From contig CAZGQD010000008.1 of the NCBI GenBank assembly GCA_964527395.1, positions 1 through 56,547 of the forward strand: DNA of 56,547 nt, read 5' to 3'. The translations under genes were made by a program, and so were the position numbers. This DNA comes from GCA-2688265 sp964527395. Lineage in GTDB: Archaea; Nanobdellota; Nanobdellia; Woesearchaeales; GW2011-AR9. A model generated the notes under the pieces. The model did no database searches. It worked only from the letters and a program-made list of their open reading frames with translations, and had not been told where the DNA came from. Of the stretch, positions 41,095 to 50,454 are shown piece after piece (the stretch's first letter is position 1; the number at the start of each line of letters is the position of its first letter).

Positions 41095-41274
41095 ATGTAT
41101 GGGGGGCGTAACCGCAGAAAGAGACCCCTGAGTTCCTACCAAACGACCTGAGTGATCGAAGATAACGAGCGTGGAGAGGAGCCTTTTCAGCCTCGCCCCC
41201 ATCGAGCAAACTTTGCAAGGAACGAAGCAAAGGTTTGAAAATTTCAAAGAAATTTTGAAAAGCGAGATCTTCCA
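41089..41274 (+). ncRNA. Putative structured RNA, family A, copy 2
   Basis: TGGAAGAT (41089-41096) pairs with ATCTTCCA (41267-41274). Inside, ATGGGGGGCG pairs with CGCCCCCAT. The conserved blocks are shared with copy 1 at 21684-21831. Compared with copy 1, it has an extra hairpin region at about 41209-41260 (GCAAAGTTTG-type pairing, then GAAAATTTC-AAA-GAAATTTTG). The closing stem differs from copy 1 yet still pairs. A TATA box ends 25 nt before 41090. Family identity unknown. Confidence 0.72.
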
Positions 41275-41282
41275 TGGGATCT

Positions 41283-41298
41283 AAACAATGATTGGAAG
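41283..41298. repeat. 16-bp direct repeat, right flank of RNA family A copy 2
   Basis: Identical to 41079-41094. Confidence 0.8.
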
Positions 41299-41440
41299 TC
41301 AAAACTACTCTTTAAGAGCCAACAAGTTTTAAAAGCAGCAAACTCCAACAAAAGAACCTAGTAACTTTAAGATTCTACAAATCAAATGGATACTAGTAAA
41401 TTATGGATATAAATCAAGCAAATAATACAAAAATAGCAAA

Positions 41441-42199
41441 GTGGCAGAAGAAATCAACTTAACCTTAGAGGGCCTTTACGATATTCTCAGAAATGAAAAA
41501 AGTAGAGAAGAGCTCCAAGAGCTTCCAGGAACCTTTTACCTAGATGTCACTTCATATTTAAGACAAAAAAAAGTCCTTAGCCAAAGCAAAAGTGACGATG
41601 ATGAGCTTTTTGCCACTTCTGATAAGAAGAAATTGGACTACGAAATCAGAAGCACCAAAAGAATTCTAAAAGAGATCTACGAAAAACGTGAAAAGAAGAT
41701 AATTGATATTGCTATGAACAAAAGTAGAACCAGATCTGATATTATTGACACTTCTTCCATGCTTACTGAAGAACGTGTTTACTACAACAAAATTGTAGAA
41801 ATCTTCGACTTCCAACGTAAAGGTGTCCTTTTAAGACTTTTCAAAGGTGAACTCCCAACTGTCTTAGATCCAAGCAGTAGTAAATCAATTAAAAGAGAAT
41901 TGCAAGCAACAATTGAATCTAAAACAGCAGATGAAACAACAACAGAAAACGAATCAAAAGATACCTCGAAAGCAATAGAAACCAGCTCCAAAGAACAAGA
42001 AGCAAAAACCATAATTAAAGACGACAAAAAAGTAGAAAACCTAGCTAATAAAGTCCTAGTTAAATTCCTCCATCCAGTACCAAGATTCATCTGGAAAGAC
42101 ATGAAAGAGTACGGTCCTTTTGAAGCTGGCCAAGAGGTAGATTTGTTCAAAGAGATAGGTGAGTTGTTAGCTAAGAAGGGAAGAGCTCAGGTTGTTTAA
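41441..42199 (+). CDS. GINS complex subunit, archaeal Gins51 type
   Basis: GINS joins MCM and Cdc45/GAN in the archaeal replicative helicase. The 252 aa start with INLTLEGLYDILRNEKSREELQELPGTFYLDVTSYLRQ, the family hallmark, continue with a helical A domain (to about 145), a Ser/Thr/Glu linker, and a C-terminal B domain (VLVKFLHPVPRFIWKDMKEYGPFEAGQEVDL). The A-then-B order is that of Gins51. The start is GTG at 41441; ATATAAAT at about 41405-41412 fits a leaderless start. Confidence 0.9.
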   Translation: MAEEINLTLEGLYDILRNEKSREELQELPGTFYLDVTSYLRQKKVLSQSKSDDDELFATSDKKKLDYEIRSTKRILKEIYEKREKKIIDIAMNKSRTRSDIIDTSSMLTEERVYYNKIVEIFDFQRKGVLLRLFKGELPTVLDPSSSKSIKRELQATIESKTADETTTENESKDTSKAIETSSKEQEAKTIIKDDKKVENLANKVLVKFLHPVPRFIWKDMKEYGPFEAGQEVDLFKEIGELLAKKGRAQVV

Positions 42200-42225
42200 T
42201 CAGTATTAACCTTTCAAGACAACTC

Positions 42226-44034
42226 TTAAAACCCTCTTCTAAGTTTCTCAAGACCTCTTTTCTTATACTTCCTAACCGATTCTCTAGTTTTCCCAATTCC
42301 CCTTCCAATTTCAACATTATTTTTCTCTCCAAAATAAGCACCCATTATCACTTTTCTCTCATCAACACTTAATCTTTCTAGTCCTTCAAAAACAGCTTCA
42401 ATTTTCATATTTCTATCTACTTCTTCAAGAAGATTTTGTCCAAGTCTCTTTTTATTTTCATCATCTCCTTCTTCAAGAAAACTATCTGCAAAAATATTTT
42501 TTTCAGTTTCAAGAAGTATTTTTACTTTCTCTTCGGCCAAATTAAGATTTGCTTCAATTCTTCTATTTCCACCCATCACTCTTTCAAAAAGTTCTCCAAC
42601 CAAATCTTCAAAAGTAATGCTTGTTTTCCCGAGACTAATATAATCACGCATTTTTTTAAGATACATTAGATGTGAAAACATAGGGTTAGATAAAGAGATA
42701 GAATGGTAGCTTTTAATGTAGTCAAAACACATGGCCTTAGACCAATGTTTTGAATATGTCCAAAAATTAACTCTTCTTCTAGGATCAAACCTTTCAGTAG
42801 ATCTCATAATTCCTATAACTGATTCTGTTGCAAAATCTTCAAAAGGCAAATAGAAATATCTTGTAAACTTCCTAGCAACAGAGTTACTAATTTTCCTAGT
42901 TCCAAGAACAATGATGTCTTTTGCCATTGTTGCTAAATGTTCACTTGCTAAATAACCTTCATATAATGCTTCTTTAACTCCATCTTTTCTAAAAGCAGAA
43001 GCCATCTTACCAGAATCACCAATTAAAGGATCTTCAAATCTAAGATACAATTTATCCCAAGTATTTAAATCACTTTTTGAGAAATCTTTACCTTCAGAAC
43101 TTTCTCTTTTTTTGTTCAAAATAATTTGTAGTTGTTTCCAAGCACTCTTCCAATGAGGTCTAAGTGGCATTTTTTCATGAACATTTTTTCCAACTTTTCT
43201 TCCAGATAGATTAAATGCAACTATTGCTCTATATCCTCTTAAAACATCAACATTTTCTTGCATAATTTTTAAGACATCTTCACTTGTTTCTGCACAATTG
43301 TGTTCATTATAACTCAAAAGAAACCTCTCAATTGCTCCATCTATGTCTTGATAAATCTTCTCATCACCTATTGGCCATGTAGTCCCACCATCAACTACTT
43401 TTTCATACAATTCCTTAAGATATGCTTGAGCAAAAGGGAATGCATATCCTAATACTAAAAAATCAATAGTTCTTTCACCAATTACAATCTCTTGCAATGA
43501 GCATATATCATCATTGTAAATATCTCTTTCTTGGCTTAGTCTTCCAATTAAATCAATAGTTTCTCTTCCAGAATAAGGTGCTTTAAGGAATCTGCCAACA
43601 CTTCTTTTTCCATCATAGATTAATTTTTCTTTGCTACTTGCATAAATTCGATCTAAAAAAGCATCAAGTTCTCTTGTCTTTTCCTTATCCTCTTCATAAT
43701 TGAGCTCATCAGATATTTGTTTTCCATCTGGAAGAGCATGTCTTTTTAATCTTTTAACAGCTTCTATTGGAGAATAATCATCAAGTTCAGACTCTAAACA
43801 TTCTCTATTATCTTCCTCTTTTTCAGAAATACGCAAGATCCTATTTGTAACAAAAGCAGGCAAACGAGCAGTAATAACTCCAGAATCATAAGAAACAGCA
43901 GCTCCTGAAGATCCATAGGTGATTTCAGAATCAGCAGCAGAAGCAATAGTCCCATCATCATCATTCACTCGACAAACTCTTTGTTTAAGCCAATCTGGCA
44001 ATCTTGCGGTAATAACTCTAGAATATCCTTCCAT
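42226..44034 (-). CDS. Sigma-70-like protein with N-terminal repeats
   Basis: Numbering is from the ATG at 44034 (602 aa). Residues about 370-448 match sigma region 2: VARKFTRYFYLPFEDFATESVIGIMRSTERFDPRRRVNFWTYSKHWSKAMCFDYI, with the FDP, F-x-TY and W residues of regions 2.1-2.4. Residues about 546-601 match region 4: GLERLSVDERKVIMGAYFGEKNNVEIGRGIGKTRESVRKYKKRGLEKLRR, a -35-type helix-turn-helix. Region 3 is not clear; about 100 residues separate the two. The first 70 residues hold a repeat, VITARLPDW and VITARLPAF. Residues 80-360 are unassigned. Archaea use TBP/TFB, so a sigma-like protein is unexpected; such proteins have been reported in DPANN genomes. It lies 2 nt after its partner gene. 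Confidence 0.85.
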   Translation of the reverse strand: MEGYSRVITARLPDWLKQRVCRVNDDDGTIASAADSEITYGSSGAAVSYDSGVITARLPAFVTNRILRISEKEEDNRECLESELDDYSPIEAVKRLKRHALPDGKQISDELNYEEDKEKTRELDAFLDRIYASSKEKLIYDGKRSVGRFLKAPYSGRETIDLIGRLSQERDIYNDDICSLQEIVIGERTIDFLVLGYAFPFAQAYLKELYEKVVDGGTTWPIGDEKIYQDIDGAIERFLLSYNEHNCAETSEDVLKIMQENVDVLRGYRAIVAFNLSGRKVGKNVHEKMPLRPHWKSAWKQLQIILNKKRESSEGKDFSKSDLNTWDKLYLRFEDPLIGDSGKMASAFRKDGVKEALYEGYLASEHLATMAKDIIVLGTRKISNSVARKFTRYFYLPFEDFATESVIGIMRSTERFDPRRRVNFWTYSKHWSKAMCFDYIKSYHSISLSNPMFSHLMYLKKMRDYISLGKTSITFEDLVGELFERVMGGNRRIEANLNLAEEKVKILLETEKNIFADSFLEEGDDENKKRLGQNLLEEVDRNMKIEAVFEGLERLSVDERKVIMGAYFGEKNNVEIGRGIGKTRESVRKYKKRGLEKLRRGF

Positions 44035-44036
44035 AA

Positions 44037-44813
44037 TCAAAGTCTCACAAAACCAAATGAATTATCAACCAAATATCTTTGTGCAGCAAAAGCAACATCC
44101 AAAGGTATTTTATATCTGCTATTTCTTGGGTTTATGTTTTTCCTTGCTACTTTATTTCCATCTTTATCAAAATAATGGTCTTGTATATTTGTTTCTTTTC
44201 TTAATTTTTTCCTCATTAGTGCTCTATCATTACTTCCACCTTTTCTATCTTGAAAAGTTCTCAATATGTCATTCATTGTAACAAAATTACCATGCTCACT
44301 TCCTTTCAGAATCCCAATTCTGATCTCATCTTTTTCATAAAATTCTGAGATAATCTCTCCTTGAGTCTCATAGTCTTCTAATGATGTTCTTTCTACATTA
44401 CTTAGAACTATTTTTGGCCTAATTCTATAAAAATTTCCAAAAACAGCTTCTTCGCTAACAATGTATTTTTTCCTATCAATTAGTCTTTTTTTACCTTTGA
44501 GAACATCTTGCCCATCAATCTGTAAGATTCTTAATGGACTATTTGCAATTACTCTATAAGAAACTTCAATAGTTCTTACATCTTCTGATAGTGGATTAGC
44601 TAACCCAAATGAGTGTTGAAAAGCATCATTCAAAAAAGCCCTCCCTCTAGTCCCATCGAGACAGATATCTAATGCCCCTAATCTAATCCCTTCTAATCCA
44701 AAATATTGGACTCCTCTCTCTTCATCTGTATAAGCTGCTCTATAAACACGCCCTGAAACAGAGAAACTAGGATCAAGAGCTGCTGTCACTACTTTATCTA
44801 AACTACTTGCCAT
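44037..44813 (-). CDS. Hypothetical partner of the sigma-70-like protein
   Basis: The 258-aa protein is soluble, beta-rich in the N-terminal two thirds (SGRVYRAAYTDEERGVQYFG, TIEVSYRVIANSPLRILQIDGQDV, EIRIGILKGSEHGNFVTMNDILRTF) and basic and helical at the end (DRALMRKKLRKETNIQ, then YKIPLDVAFAAQRYLVDN). The middle may be a wing-type DNA- or RNA-binding segment. TTTTTAAAT upstream (about 44845-44853, minus) gives a promoter for both genes. The near-overlap with the sigma-like gene suggests they function together. No family recognised. Confidence 0.7.
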   Translation of the reverse strand: MASSLDKVVTAALDPSFSVSGRVYRAAYTDEERGVQYFGLEGIRLGALDICLDGTRGRAFLNDAFQHSFGLANPLSEDVRTIEVSYRVIANSPLRILQIDGQDVLKGKKRLIDRKKYIVSEEAVFGNFYRIRPKIVLSNVERTSLEDYETQGEIISEFYEKDEIRIGILKGSEHGNFVTMNDILRTFQDRKGGSNDRALMRKKLRKETNIQDHYFDKDGNKVARKNINPRNSRYKIPLDVAFAAQRYLVDNSFGFVRL

Positions 44814-44984
44814 TTATAAATCACTATCTCAAACAGCTATTTATTTAAAAAGGATCTCAACAAAAAACTCCAAAATCCAACTAGCTTCAAAAGAGTCAAT
44901 AAACAAGTAAGTCACTCCACAAACAGAAACCCTTTTAAATGCTATAATTGTTATTTCCTCTATACAATTAAAGGGTGGTACTAA

Positions 44985-47900
44985 GTGACAAAGATACTAA
45001 GAATTTCTCTACATGGGTTTAAGTCCTTCGCGAACAAAACTGATATCAATTTTGGTGACAGATACAACTGTATTTTAGGTCCAAATGGGAGTGGTAAAAG
45101 TAATTTAGGGGACGCTTTATGCTTCGTTTTAGGAAAATTATCAGCAAAATCCATGCGTGCAGAAAAAGCAGCAAACTTAATCTTCAACGGTGGTAAATCC
45201 AAAAGCCCCATGACTAAAGGTAGTGTGGAAATTGAATTCGACAATAGTGAAAAAGACTTCCCTTGCGAAGATAAAACTGTAATTATCACCAGAATAGTCC
45301 AAACAAAAGGTAGCTCTCAGTATCTAATCAACAAACAAAAAGTCACTAGAACTCAAACAGTTGATTACCTTTCACATGCTAACATCAATCCTGATGCATA
45401 TAATATTATTCTTCAAGGTGACATCACTAGATTCGTTGATATGCCAACAGTGGAAAGACGTCAAATAATTGAACAGATCTCAGACATTTCTCATTATGAA
45501 GAAAAAAAGCGTAAAGCTATGCAAGAACTAAATAAAGCTGAAGAAAAGCTAAATGATGCTCAAATTGTTCTTCGAGAAAGAAAAGCATACTTAAAAGAAT
45601 TAAAAAAAGACCGTGATCAAGCTCTAAAATTCAAAGAAGTTAAATCCAAAGTTGATAGCTATAAAGCTTCATATATCAAGATCAAAATTGATGCTAAACG
45701 TGAAGAAAAAGAAAAATACGACAAAGAAATCGGAACTAGCGAAGAAAAAATCAAAGAATTGGAAGACAAAATCACATCTCACAAAGAGCAAATAGAAGAA
45801 AAAAGAGCACAAATCCAAGAAATCAACGATGAAATTGAACAAAAGGGTGACAAAGATCAAGTTGCACTTCAAAAAGAGATTGAAGATCTAAAAACTACTC
45901 TAATTCAAAACAAAACCAGAACAGAAACTCTTGTAGAAGAGATTGAAAAGGTAAAAAAGCGTAAAGAATCATTTCAAGGCGAAAAAGAAGACTTAGAACA
46001 GCGTACAAGTGACTACGATCAAAAAATAACTGACCTTAACAAACAAATAAATAATAAAAAACAAGAACAAATCCAAATAGATCAAAAGATAGCAGAATTC
46101 AAAAAGAAACATTCTATGGGTGATTCTAAGGCCATTGAAGAAGAAATCCAAGGCAAAGAGAAGATTATTGATGAAAAACAAGCTGCAGCTCAAACAATTC
46201 GGCAAGAAAACCAAGATCTTTTAAGAGATAAAGACAGGTTAGAGTTCAGAATCCAAACAATTGATGAGCAAATAGCTAAAGTAGATTCACTTAAAGTAGA
46301 ACACAAAGAACAATTAAATGATCTTAAAAACAAAAAGCAACTGTTCAAGCAAGCTGCACTAAAGTTAAGTAAAGCCTTAGACAACGATTCTAGTTTCGCA
46401 TCACAACTCTCTCATGCAAGAAAGAAACTAATCAGCCTTCAAGAAGAACATGCTAAATTAGAAGCAAAGTCACAATCAATTCAAGCAAGCATTCAAGGTA
46501 ACGCTGCTGTTAAAGCAATTCTAGACAACAAAAGAAAATTCAAAGGTGTATTTGGAACAATTTCAGAATTGGGGCAGGTAAACAAAAAGTACGCACTACC
46601 TTTAGAAACTCTAGCTGGTAGCAGAACTAAACATATTGTTGTAGACACAGACGAAACTGCTTCAGACTGCATTAAATACCTTCAAAGCCAAAGATTAGGA
46701 AGGGCTTCTTTCATTCCATTAAACAAAATCAGATCCAGCAGTATCACTCCTGAAGATAAAGCTCTTCTAAAAAAACAAGGTGTACATGATTTTGCAATCA
46801 ACTTGATCTCTTACAAAGCTGAACATAAAAAGGCTTTTGCTTACGTTTTTGGTAGAGCTTTAGTTGTAGAAAACCTAGACGCAGCAAGAAAAGTAGGTAT
46901 TGGTAAAGCCAGAATGGCAACTCTGGACGGCTCATTAGCAGATGCTAGTGGAGTTATGTCTGGTGGTTTTAGAGGTAAAAGATCAGGTTCTGCTTTCAAA
47001 GAAAGAGATTCATTAGACAGATTAGAAAAACTGGACCAAGAGATTGCAGACAATCAAAACATTATCCATAAAATAGAAAACGACCGTGGAGAAAACGATG
47101 AACTAATCCAGGCCTTAAGAAAAGAAAAAGGAGAATTAGAAGGAGAGATCATAAAATTAGAAAAAATGCTTCACTTAGATACAGGCGAGATTGACGCAAG
47201 TACTGATCTTAAAAAACAATTAAAAGAAGAACTAAAAGAAGCAGACAACAAGCTTAGTGAATCCCAAAGAAGAATTAGCTCAATCAACAAAGAATTGGCT
47301 AGACTCAAAGGTGAAAAACAGATTCTAAGATCAAAAATGATGCAAAGCTCCAATCCAAGAGTTGTAGCACAACTATCTGCCTTCCAGGAAGCCAAAAGCA
47401 GATGCCACGATTTAATCATCACTGGCGAAAACGAAATCAAGAATTTAAACAACCAAAAGCTGCAACTTATAGGTCCAGAACTAGAAAAGATTGCTGACAT
47501 TATTAAGCAACATAATAAAGAATTGGAACAGTTCACACAAGAAGTTCAAACTAAGACGGAAGCAATCAAAGTACAAGAAGAAGAACTAAAAGTCAAAGAA
47601 GCAGCTGCAAAAGAGTTCTATGCTAAATACAAAGAAATGTTTGCTAAACGTGAAAAACTTAACACTGAAATTAGCAAAGCAGAATCCAGCATCGAAAATA
47701 TCAGAGATAAATCAAGAGCATATGAACGAGACATCAATGTTCATGCTCTAAAGAATGCTGAAATTAAAGCAAAACTATCAGTTTTGGAAGAAGAATATGC
47801 CCAATACCAAGAATCAGAAATAACACTTATCACAGACAAATCTGAAAAAGAATTATACGCAGAAATTTCCAAGTTTGAAGCAATGCTTAGCGAGATGTCT

Positions 47901-48482
47901 GCTGTAAACATGAAAGCTCTAGAAATCTACGAAAGAGTAGAAGAGGAGTTCAACAAACTAATCGAAAAGAAAGAATCCTTAATTGAAGAAAGAACTAAAA
48001 TCATGACTTTGATGAACGAGATTGAAGTTAGAAAAAAAGAAAAGTTCATGGCAACTTTCGAAGAAGTAAACAAACACTTCCAAGAAATTTTCACAACTTT
48101 GTTCAAAAAGGGAGACGCCTACCTACATTTAGAAAACAAAGACAGTCCTTTCGATGGCGGTATGAACATCAGAGTTAAGATCACTGGAAAGCGCCACATG
48201 GACCTAAAATCCCTGAGCGGAGGAGAAAAAACCCTAACTGCCCTAGCCTTCATTTTCGCTGTACAAGAGCACGAACCTGCTAAGTTCTACATTTTGGACG
48301 AAATCGACGCAGCACTTGACAAACACAACGCAGAACGTCTTGCAAAACTAATCCAAGGTTATAGTGACAAAGCCCAATATATCGTAATAAGCCACAACGA
48401 CAGCGTTATTAGTGAGGCAGACAACCTTTACGGTGTAAGTATGACTGACGGTATTAGTAAAGTAACCAGCCTAAAACTCTAA
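44985..48482 (+). CDS. smc: Chromosome segregation protein SMC
   Basis: SMC dimers organise chromosomes. The 1165 aa have the full design: an N-terminal ATPase half with LHGFKSFANKTDINFGDRYNCILGPNGSGKSN (Walker A, 32-39), a long coiled coil, a hinge at about 520-680 (FKGVFGTISELGQVNKKYALPLETLAGSRTKHIVV and GVMSGGFRG), a second coiled coil, and a C-terminal half with LSGGEKTLTALAFIFAVQ (signature) and FYILDEIDAALD (Walker B). The start is GTG at 44985, preceded by GGGTGGT. ScpA and ScpB are not in the window. Confidence 0.97.
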   Translation: MTKILRISLHGFKSFANKTDINFGDRYNCILGPNGSGKSNLGDALCFVLGKLSAKSMRAEKAANLIFNGGKSKSPMTKGSVEIEFDNSEKDFPCEDKTVIITRIVQTKGSSQYLINKQKVTRTQTVDYLSHANINPDAYNIILQGDITRFVDMPTVERRQIIEQISDISHYEEKKRKAMQELNKAEEKLNDAQIVLRERKAYLKELKKDRDQALKFKEVKSKVDSYKASYIKIKIDAKREEKEKYDKEIGTSEEKIKELEDKITSHKEQIEEKRAQIQEINDEIEQKGDKDQVALQKEIEDLKTTLIQNKTRTETLVEEIEKVKKRKESFQGEKEDLEQRTSDYDQKITDLNKQINNKKQEQIQIDQKIAEFKKKHSMGDSKAIEEEIQGKEKIIDEKQAAAQTIRQENQDLLRDKDRLEFRIQTIDEQIAKVDSLKVEHKEQLNDLKNKKQLFKQAALKLSKALDNDSSFASQLSHARKKLISLQEEHAKLEAKSQSIQASIQGNAAVKAILDNKRKFKGVFGTISELGQVNKKYALPLETLAGSRTKHIVVDTDETASDCIKYLQSQRLGRASFIPLNKIRSSSITPEDKALLKKQGVHDFAINLISYKAEHKKAFAYVFGRALVVENLDAARKVGIGKARMATLDGSLADASGVMSGGFRGKRSGSAFKERDSLDRLEKLDQEIADNQNIIHKIENDRGENDELIQALRKEKGELEGEIIKLEKMLHLDTGEIDASTDLKKQLKEELKEADNKLSESQRRISSINKELARLKGEKQILRSKMMQSSNPRVVAQLSAFQEAKSRCHDLIITGENEIKNLNNQKLQLIGPELEKIADIIKQHNKELEQFTQEVQTKTEAIKVQEEELKVKEAAAKEFYAKYKEMFAKREKLNTEISKAESSIENIRDKSRAYERDINVHALKNAEIKAKLSVLEEEYAQYQESEITLITDKSEKELYAEISKFEAMLSEMSAVNMKALEIYERVEEEFNKLIEKKESLIEERTKIMTLMNEIEVRKKEKFMATFEEVNKHFQEIFTTLFKKGDAYLHLENKDSPFDGGMNIRVKITGKRHMDLKSLSGGEKTLTALAFIFAVQEHEPAKFYILDEIDAALDKHNAERLAKLIQGYSDKAQYIVISHNDSVISEADNLYGVSMTDGISKVTSLKL

Positions 48483-48618
48483 ACCAATACCACAAACAAC
48501 ACAAAGCAATTTTTCTATTTCTTTAATTTTATCTCCAACTCTAGATTCTCCAAAACAGCTTAATCTAGTTTCTAAGCACCAAAAAAACCAAGTTCCAAGA
48601 TCTACACCAAAACAACAA

Positions 48619-48804
48619 AAGAAATTGACACCGTCCCCTACTGGCAATATCGTTCCAAGAATTTAAACTAACAACGAGCATTTTTGGCTTCTAAAGTCAA
48701 AAATCACAGCGAAGTGGTCACTCCTGCACTAACCTCATAAGCAAAGCGTTGAGGGTTTGGAAATTGTCTTGCAATTTCGAAAAGTCTGACAGTGTCAATT
48801 TCTT
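48619..48804 (-). ncRNA. Putative structured RNA, family B, copy 2
   Basis: A 13-bp perfect closing stem: AAGAAATTGACAC (48619-48631) with GTGTCAATTTCTT (48792-48804). On the minus strand the core blocks CAGACTT, TGCAGG, AAAAATGCTCGT and ATTGCCAGT match the other two copies. Two extra hairpins (GGAAATTG-type at about 48760-48780 and CCTCA/TGAGG at about 48731-48756) are absent from copies 1 and 3. The second stem is partly changed here, so this copy may be degenerate. The rest of 48483-48955 shows only a T-rich stretch and the promoter of the next gene (about 48898). Confidence 0.6.
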
Positions 48805-48955
48805 GGTTTTTCAATCCAAGGATAAGAGGGCTATGCTCGAATATTTCTGAATAAAACTCTAGGAAGAAGATCTCAACAAGTCGTCTGTGAACAAACATTT
48901 TTAAAAGAGCGCTAAATATCATCAAAAACAGGTTTCTAGGTGTAATAAAATTAAA

Positions 48956-49585
48956 ATGGGACAAGCTAACGCAAATTTTAGATGGGATAGAAGACCTCCA
49001 AGTGGTTGGTCTAGCGAAACAATATATGATACCTTAAGATCAGGTTCAGGATTAGAATTAAGTTATTTTTATCTTCACAGGCAATTAGGAAATCATTTTG
49101 AGTTTAGATATAGTTGTGATAGGGGAAAAATGCAGGTTACTGCAAGAAATTTAGATTCAATAGGCCATAATGATGGTTATCACCCTGATATTAGAGATGA
49201 ACTCTCAAAACTTTCTCCTGGAGATAGACTAATTGGAGTTGCAGAAGGTCTAGCTGAATTAGTTCCTTATGCTTGTAGTATAGGACTTAAGCCAGTAGTT
49301 ATCGACCCATTTGATTATGCACTTGGATTAAGAATGCTTAAACATATAAGGGGAACTCACAAATTTAATGGTGATTCAGATACAAGGCAAGTAGATCTAA
49401 ATAAATTAATTTATAGAGCAGAAATTATTCTTGATCCAGATAAGGTAACTCTAATTAATAAACCAATAGAAGTAGCTTTAACTGAAAATCAAGAACTTAA
49501 AGGTTCAGCAAGACTAGTTGTTGATAACTTTGGAGTGTCCTTCTGGAAAAGTAGAGAGCATGATGATAAAGCTATGCTTGAATAA
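48956..49585 (+). CDS. Hypothetical protein, 209 aa
   Basis: A soluble protein with AGGTG (48938-48942) upstream of the ATG and a TTTTTAAAA TATA-like box at about 48898. It has a Tyr/Phe-rich N-terminus (SGLELSYFYLHRQLGNHFEFRYS) and a strand-helix pattern DRLIGVAEGLAELVPYACSIGLKPVVIDPFDYALGLRM that resembles a nucleotide-binding (Rossmann-like) fold, though the Gly motif is not standard. I do not recognise a family. Confidence 0.55.
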   Translation: MGQANANFRWDRRPPSGWSSETIYDTLRSGSGLELSYFYLHRQLGNHFEFRYSCDRGKMQVTARNLDSIGHNDGYHPDIRDELSKLSPGDRLIGVAEGLAELVPYACSIGLKPVVIDPFDYALGLRMLKHIRGTHKFNGDSDTRQVDLNKLIYRAEIILDPDKVTLINKPIEVALTENQELKGSARLVVDNFGVSFWKSREHDDKAMLE

Positions 49586-49683
49586 TTATTACAAGAAGAT
49601 GGAGTTTTACTCATAAATAGAAGAAGATTTATAGTGCATGGCAAACAATAACCTTTATATCCCACAAATACCAAAATCCATAC

Positions 49684-50094
49684 ATGTCAGACATCCACGA
49701 AACCTTATACAATTCTGCGATTGATTTCATCAACAATAGGTTTGGAAAAGACAATCCTGGTGGCGTTGCCGCTATGTACACAAGTAGCAAAAAGATTCTA
49801 ATCAGTACCAGAGTTCCAAACCACAACGATTCTGCAGTCCTTTGCCATGAAACAGGCGCTATCTGTGAAGCATACAAACTAGGTGAAACAATCACTGCAA
49901 GTATTTGCGTAACAAGAAAGGCAGACAACAAAATCATCATCTTCGCTCCTTGCGGCCTTTGCCAAGAAAGACTCACTATATTTAAGCAAGACATTGACAT
50001 TGCTGTAGCAGACCCACAAGACCCTTCACACTGGATTCTAAAGAAACTAAGTGACTTACAACCATATTACTGGCGCAATTACAAGAAAGAATAA
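49684..50094 (+). CDS. Cytidine deaminase-like Zn protein
   Basis: The 136 aa carry the deaminase Zn sites: LCHETGAICEAYKL, where the usual C/H-A-E is CHETG-like with the catalytic Glu, and FAPCGLCQERL, the PCxxCxE motif. The middle DDS and the beta strands ITASICVTRKADNKIIIF match the CDA fold. Substrate unknown; possible nucleoside or modified base. CTTTATAT at 49652-49659 ends 25 nt before the ATG, so it is probably leaderless. Confidence 0.82.
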   Translation: MSDIHETLYNSAIDFINNRFGKDNPGGVAAMYTSSKKILISTRVPNHNDSAVLCHETGAICEAYKLGETITASICVTRKADNKIIIFAPCGLCQERLTIFKQDIDIAVADPQDPSHWILKKLSDLQPYYWRNYKKE

Positions 50095-50102
50095 ACAATT
50101 TT

Positions 50103-50447
50103 CTATGTTTTACAAATCAATAGATTGATCTTTTGAACAACACTACTATAAACATCTTCATTCACTGAACAAAGGTTCTTCAAAACATTTCTAGTATTGC
50201 CTGTAAATAACTTATTGGTCTTGATATAGCTATCAACTCTTAAATTTTCGCCAAATGTGTTCTCCTTTTTCAAAAAAACTGAGTAGTTACTTCTAATGGG
50301 TGTTTTAGAAGTTATTTGACATAAAAGAACATCTCCATTAATTTCCTCAGATAAAATTAAAGAAGGCCTTAATTTTGTTTTATTTTTATCAGAAAAAGGG
50401 AATGGATAAACGACAATATCTCCTTTCTTCAAACTTTTATGTTTCAT
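50103..50447 (-). CDS. MazF/PemK-type endoribonuclease toxin
   Basis: The 114 aa match the family: KKGDIVVYPFPFSDKNKTKLRPSLILSEE (GDIVxxxFPFSDxxxxKxRP motif), then DVLLCQITSKTPIRSNYSVFLK and SYIKTNKLFTGNTRNVLKNL. The conserved Arg in KLRP and Thr/Ser after QIT are present. MazF cuts mRNA at short motifs. It lies 7 nt downstream of a small putative antitoxin. Confidence 0.85.
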   Translation of the reverse strand: MKHKSLKKGDIVVYPFPFSDKNKTKLRPSLILSEEINGDVLLCQITSKTPIRSNYSVFLKKENTFGENLRVDSYIKTNKLFTGNTRNVLKNLCSVNEDVYSSVVQKINLLICKT

Positions 50448-50454
50448 TGTGATA

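Noticed and set aside
41059..41302. Minus-strand proteins over RNA family A copy 2
   Set aside because: Two overlapping frames have no Shine-Dalgarno sequence or TATA box, and the RNA structure explains the conservation.
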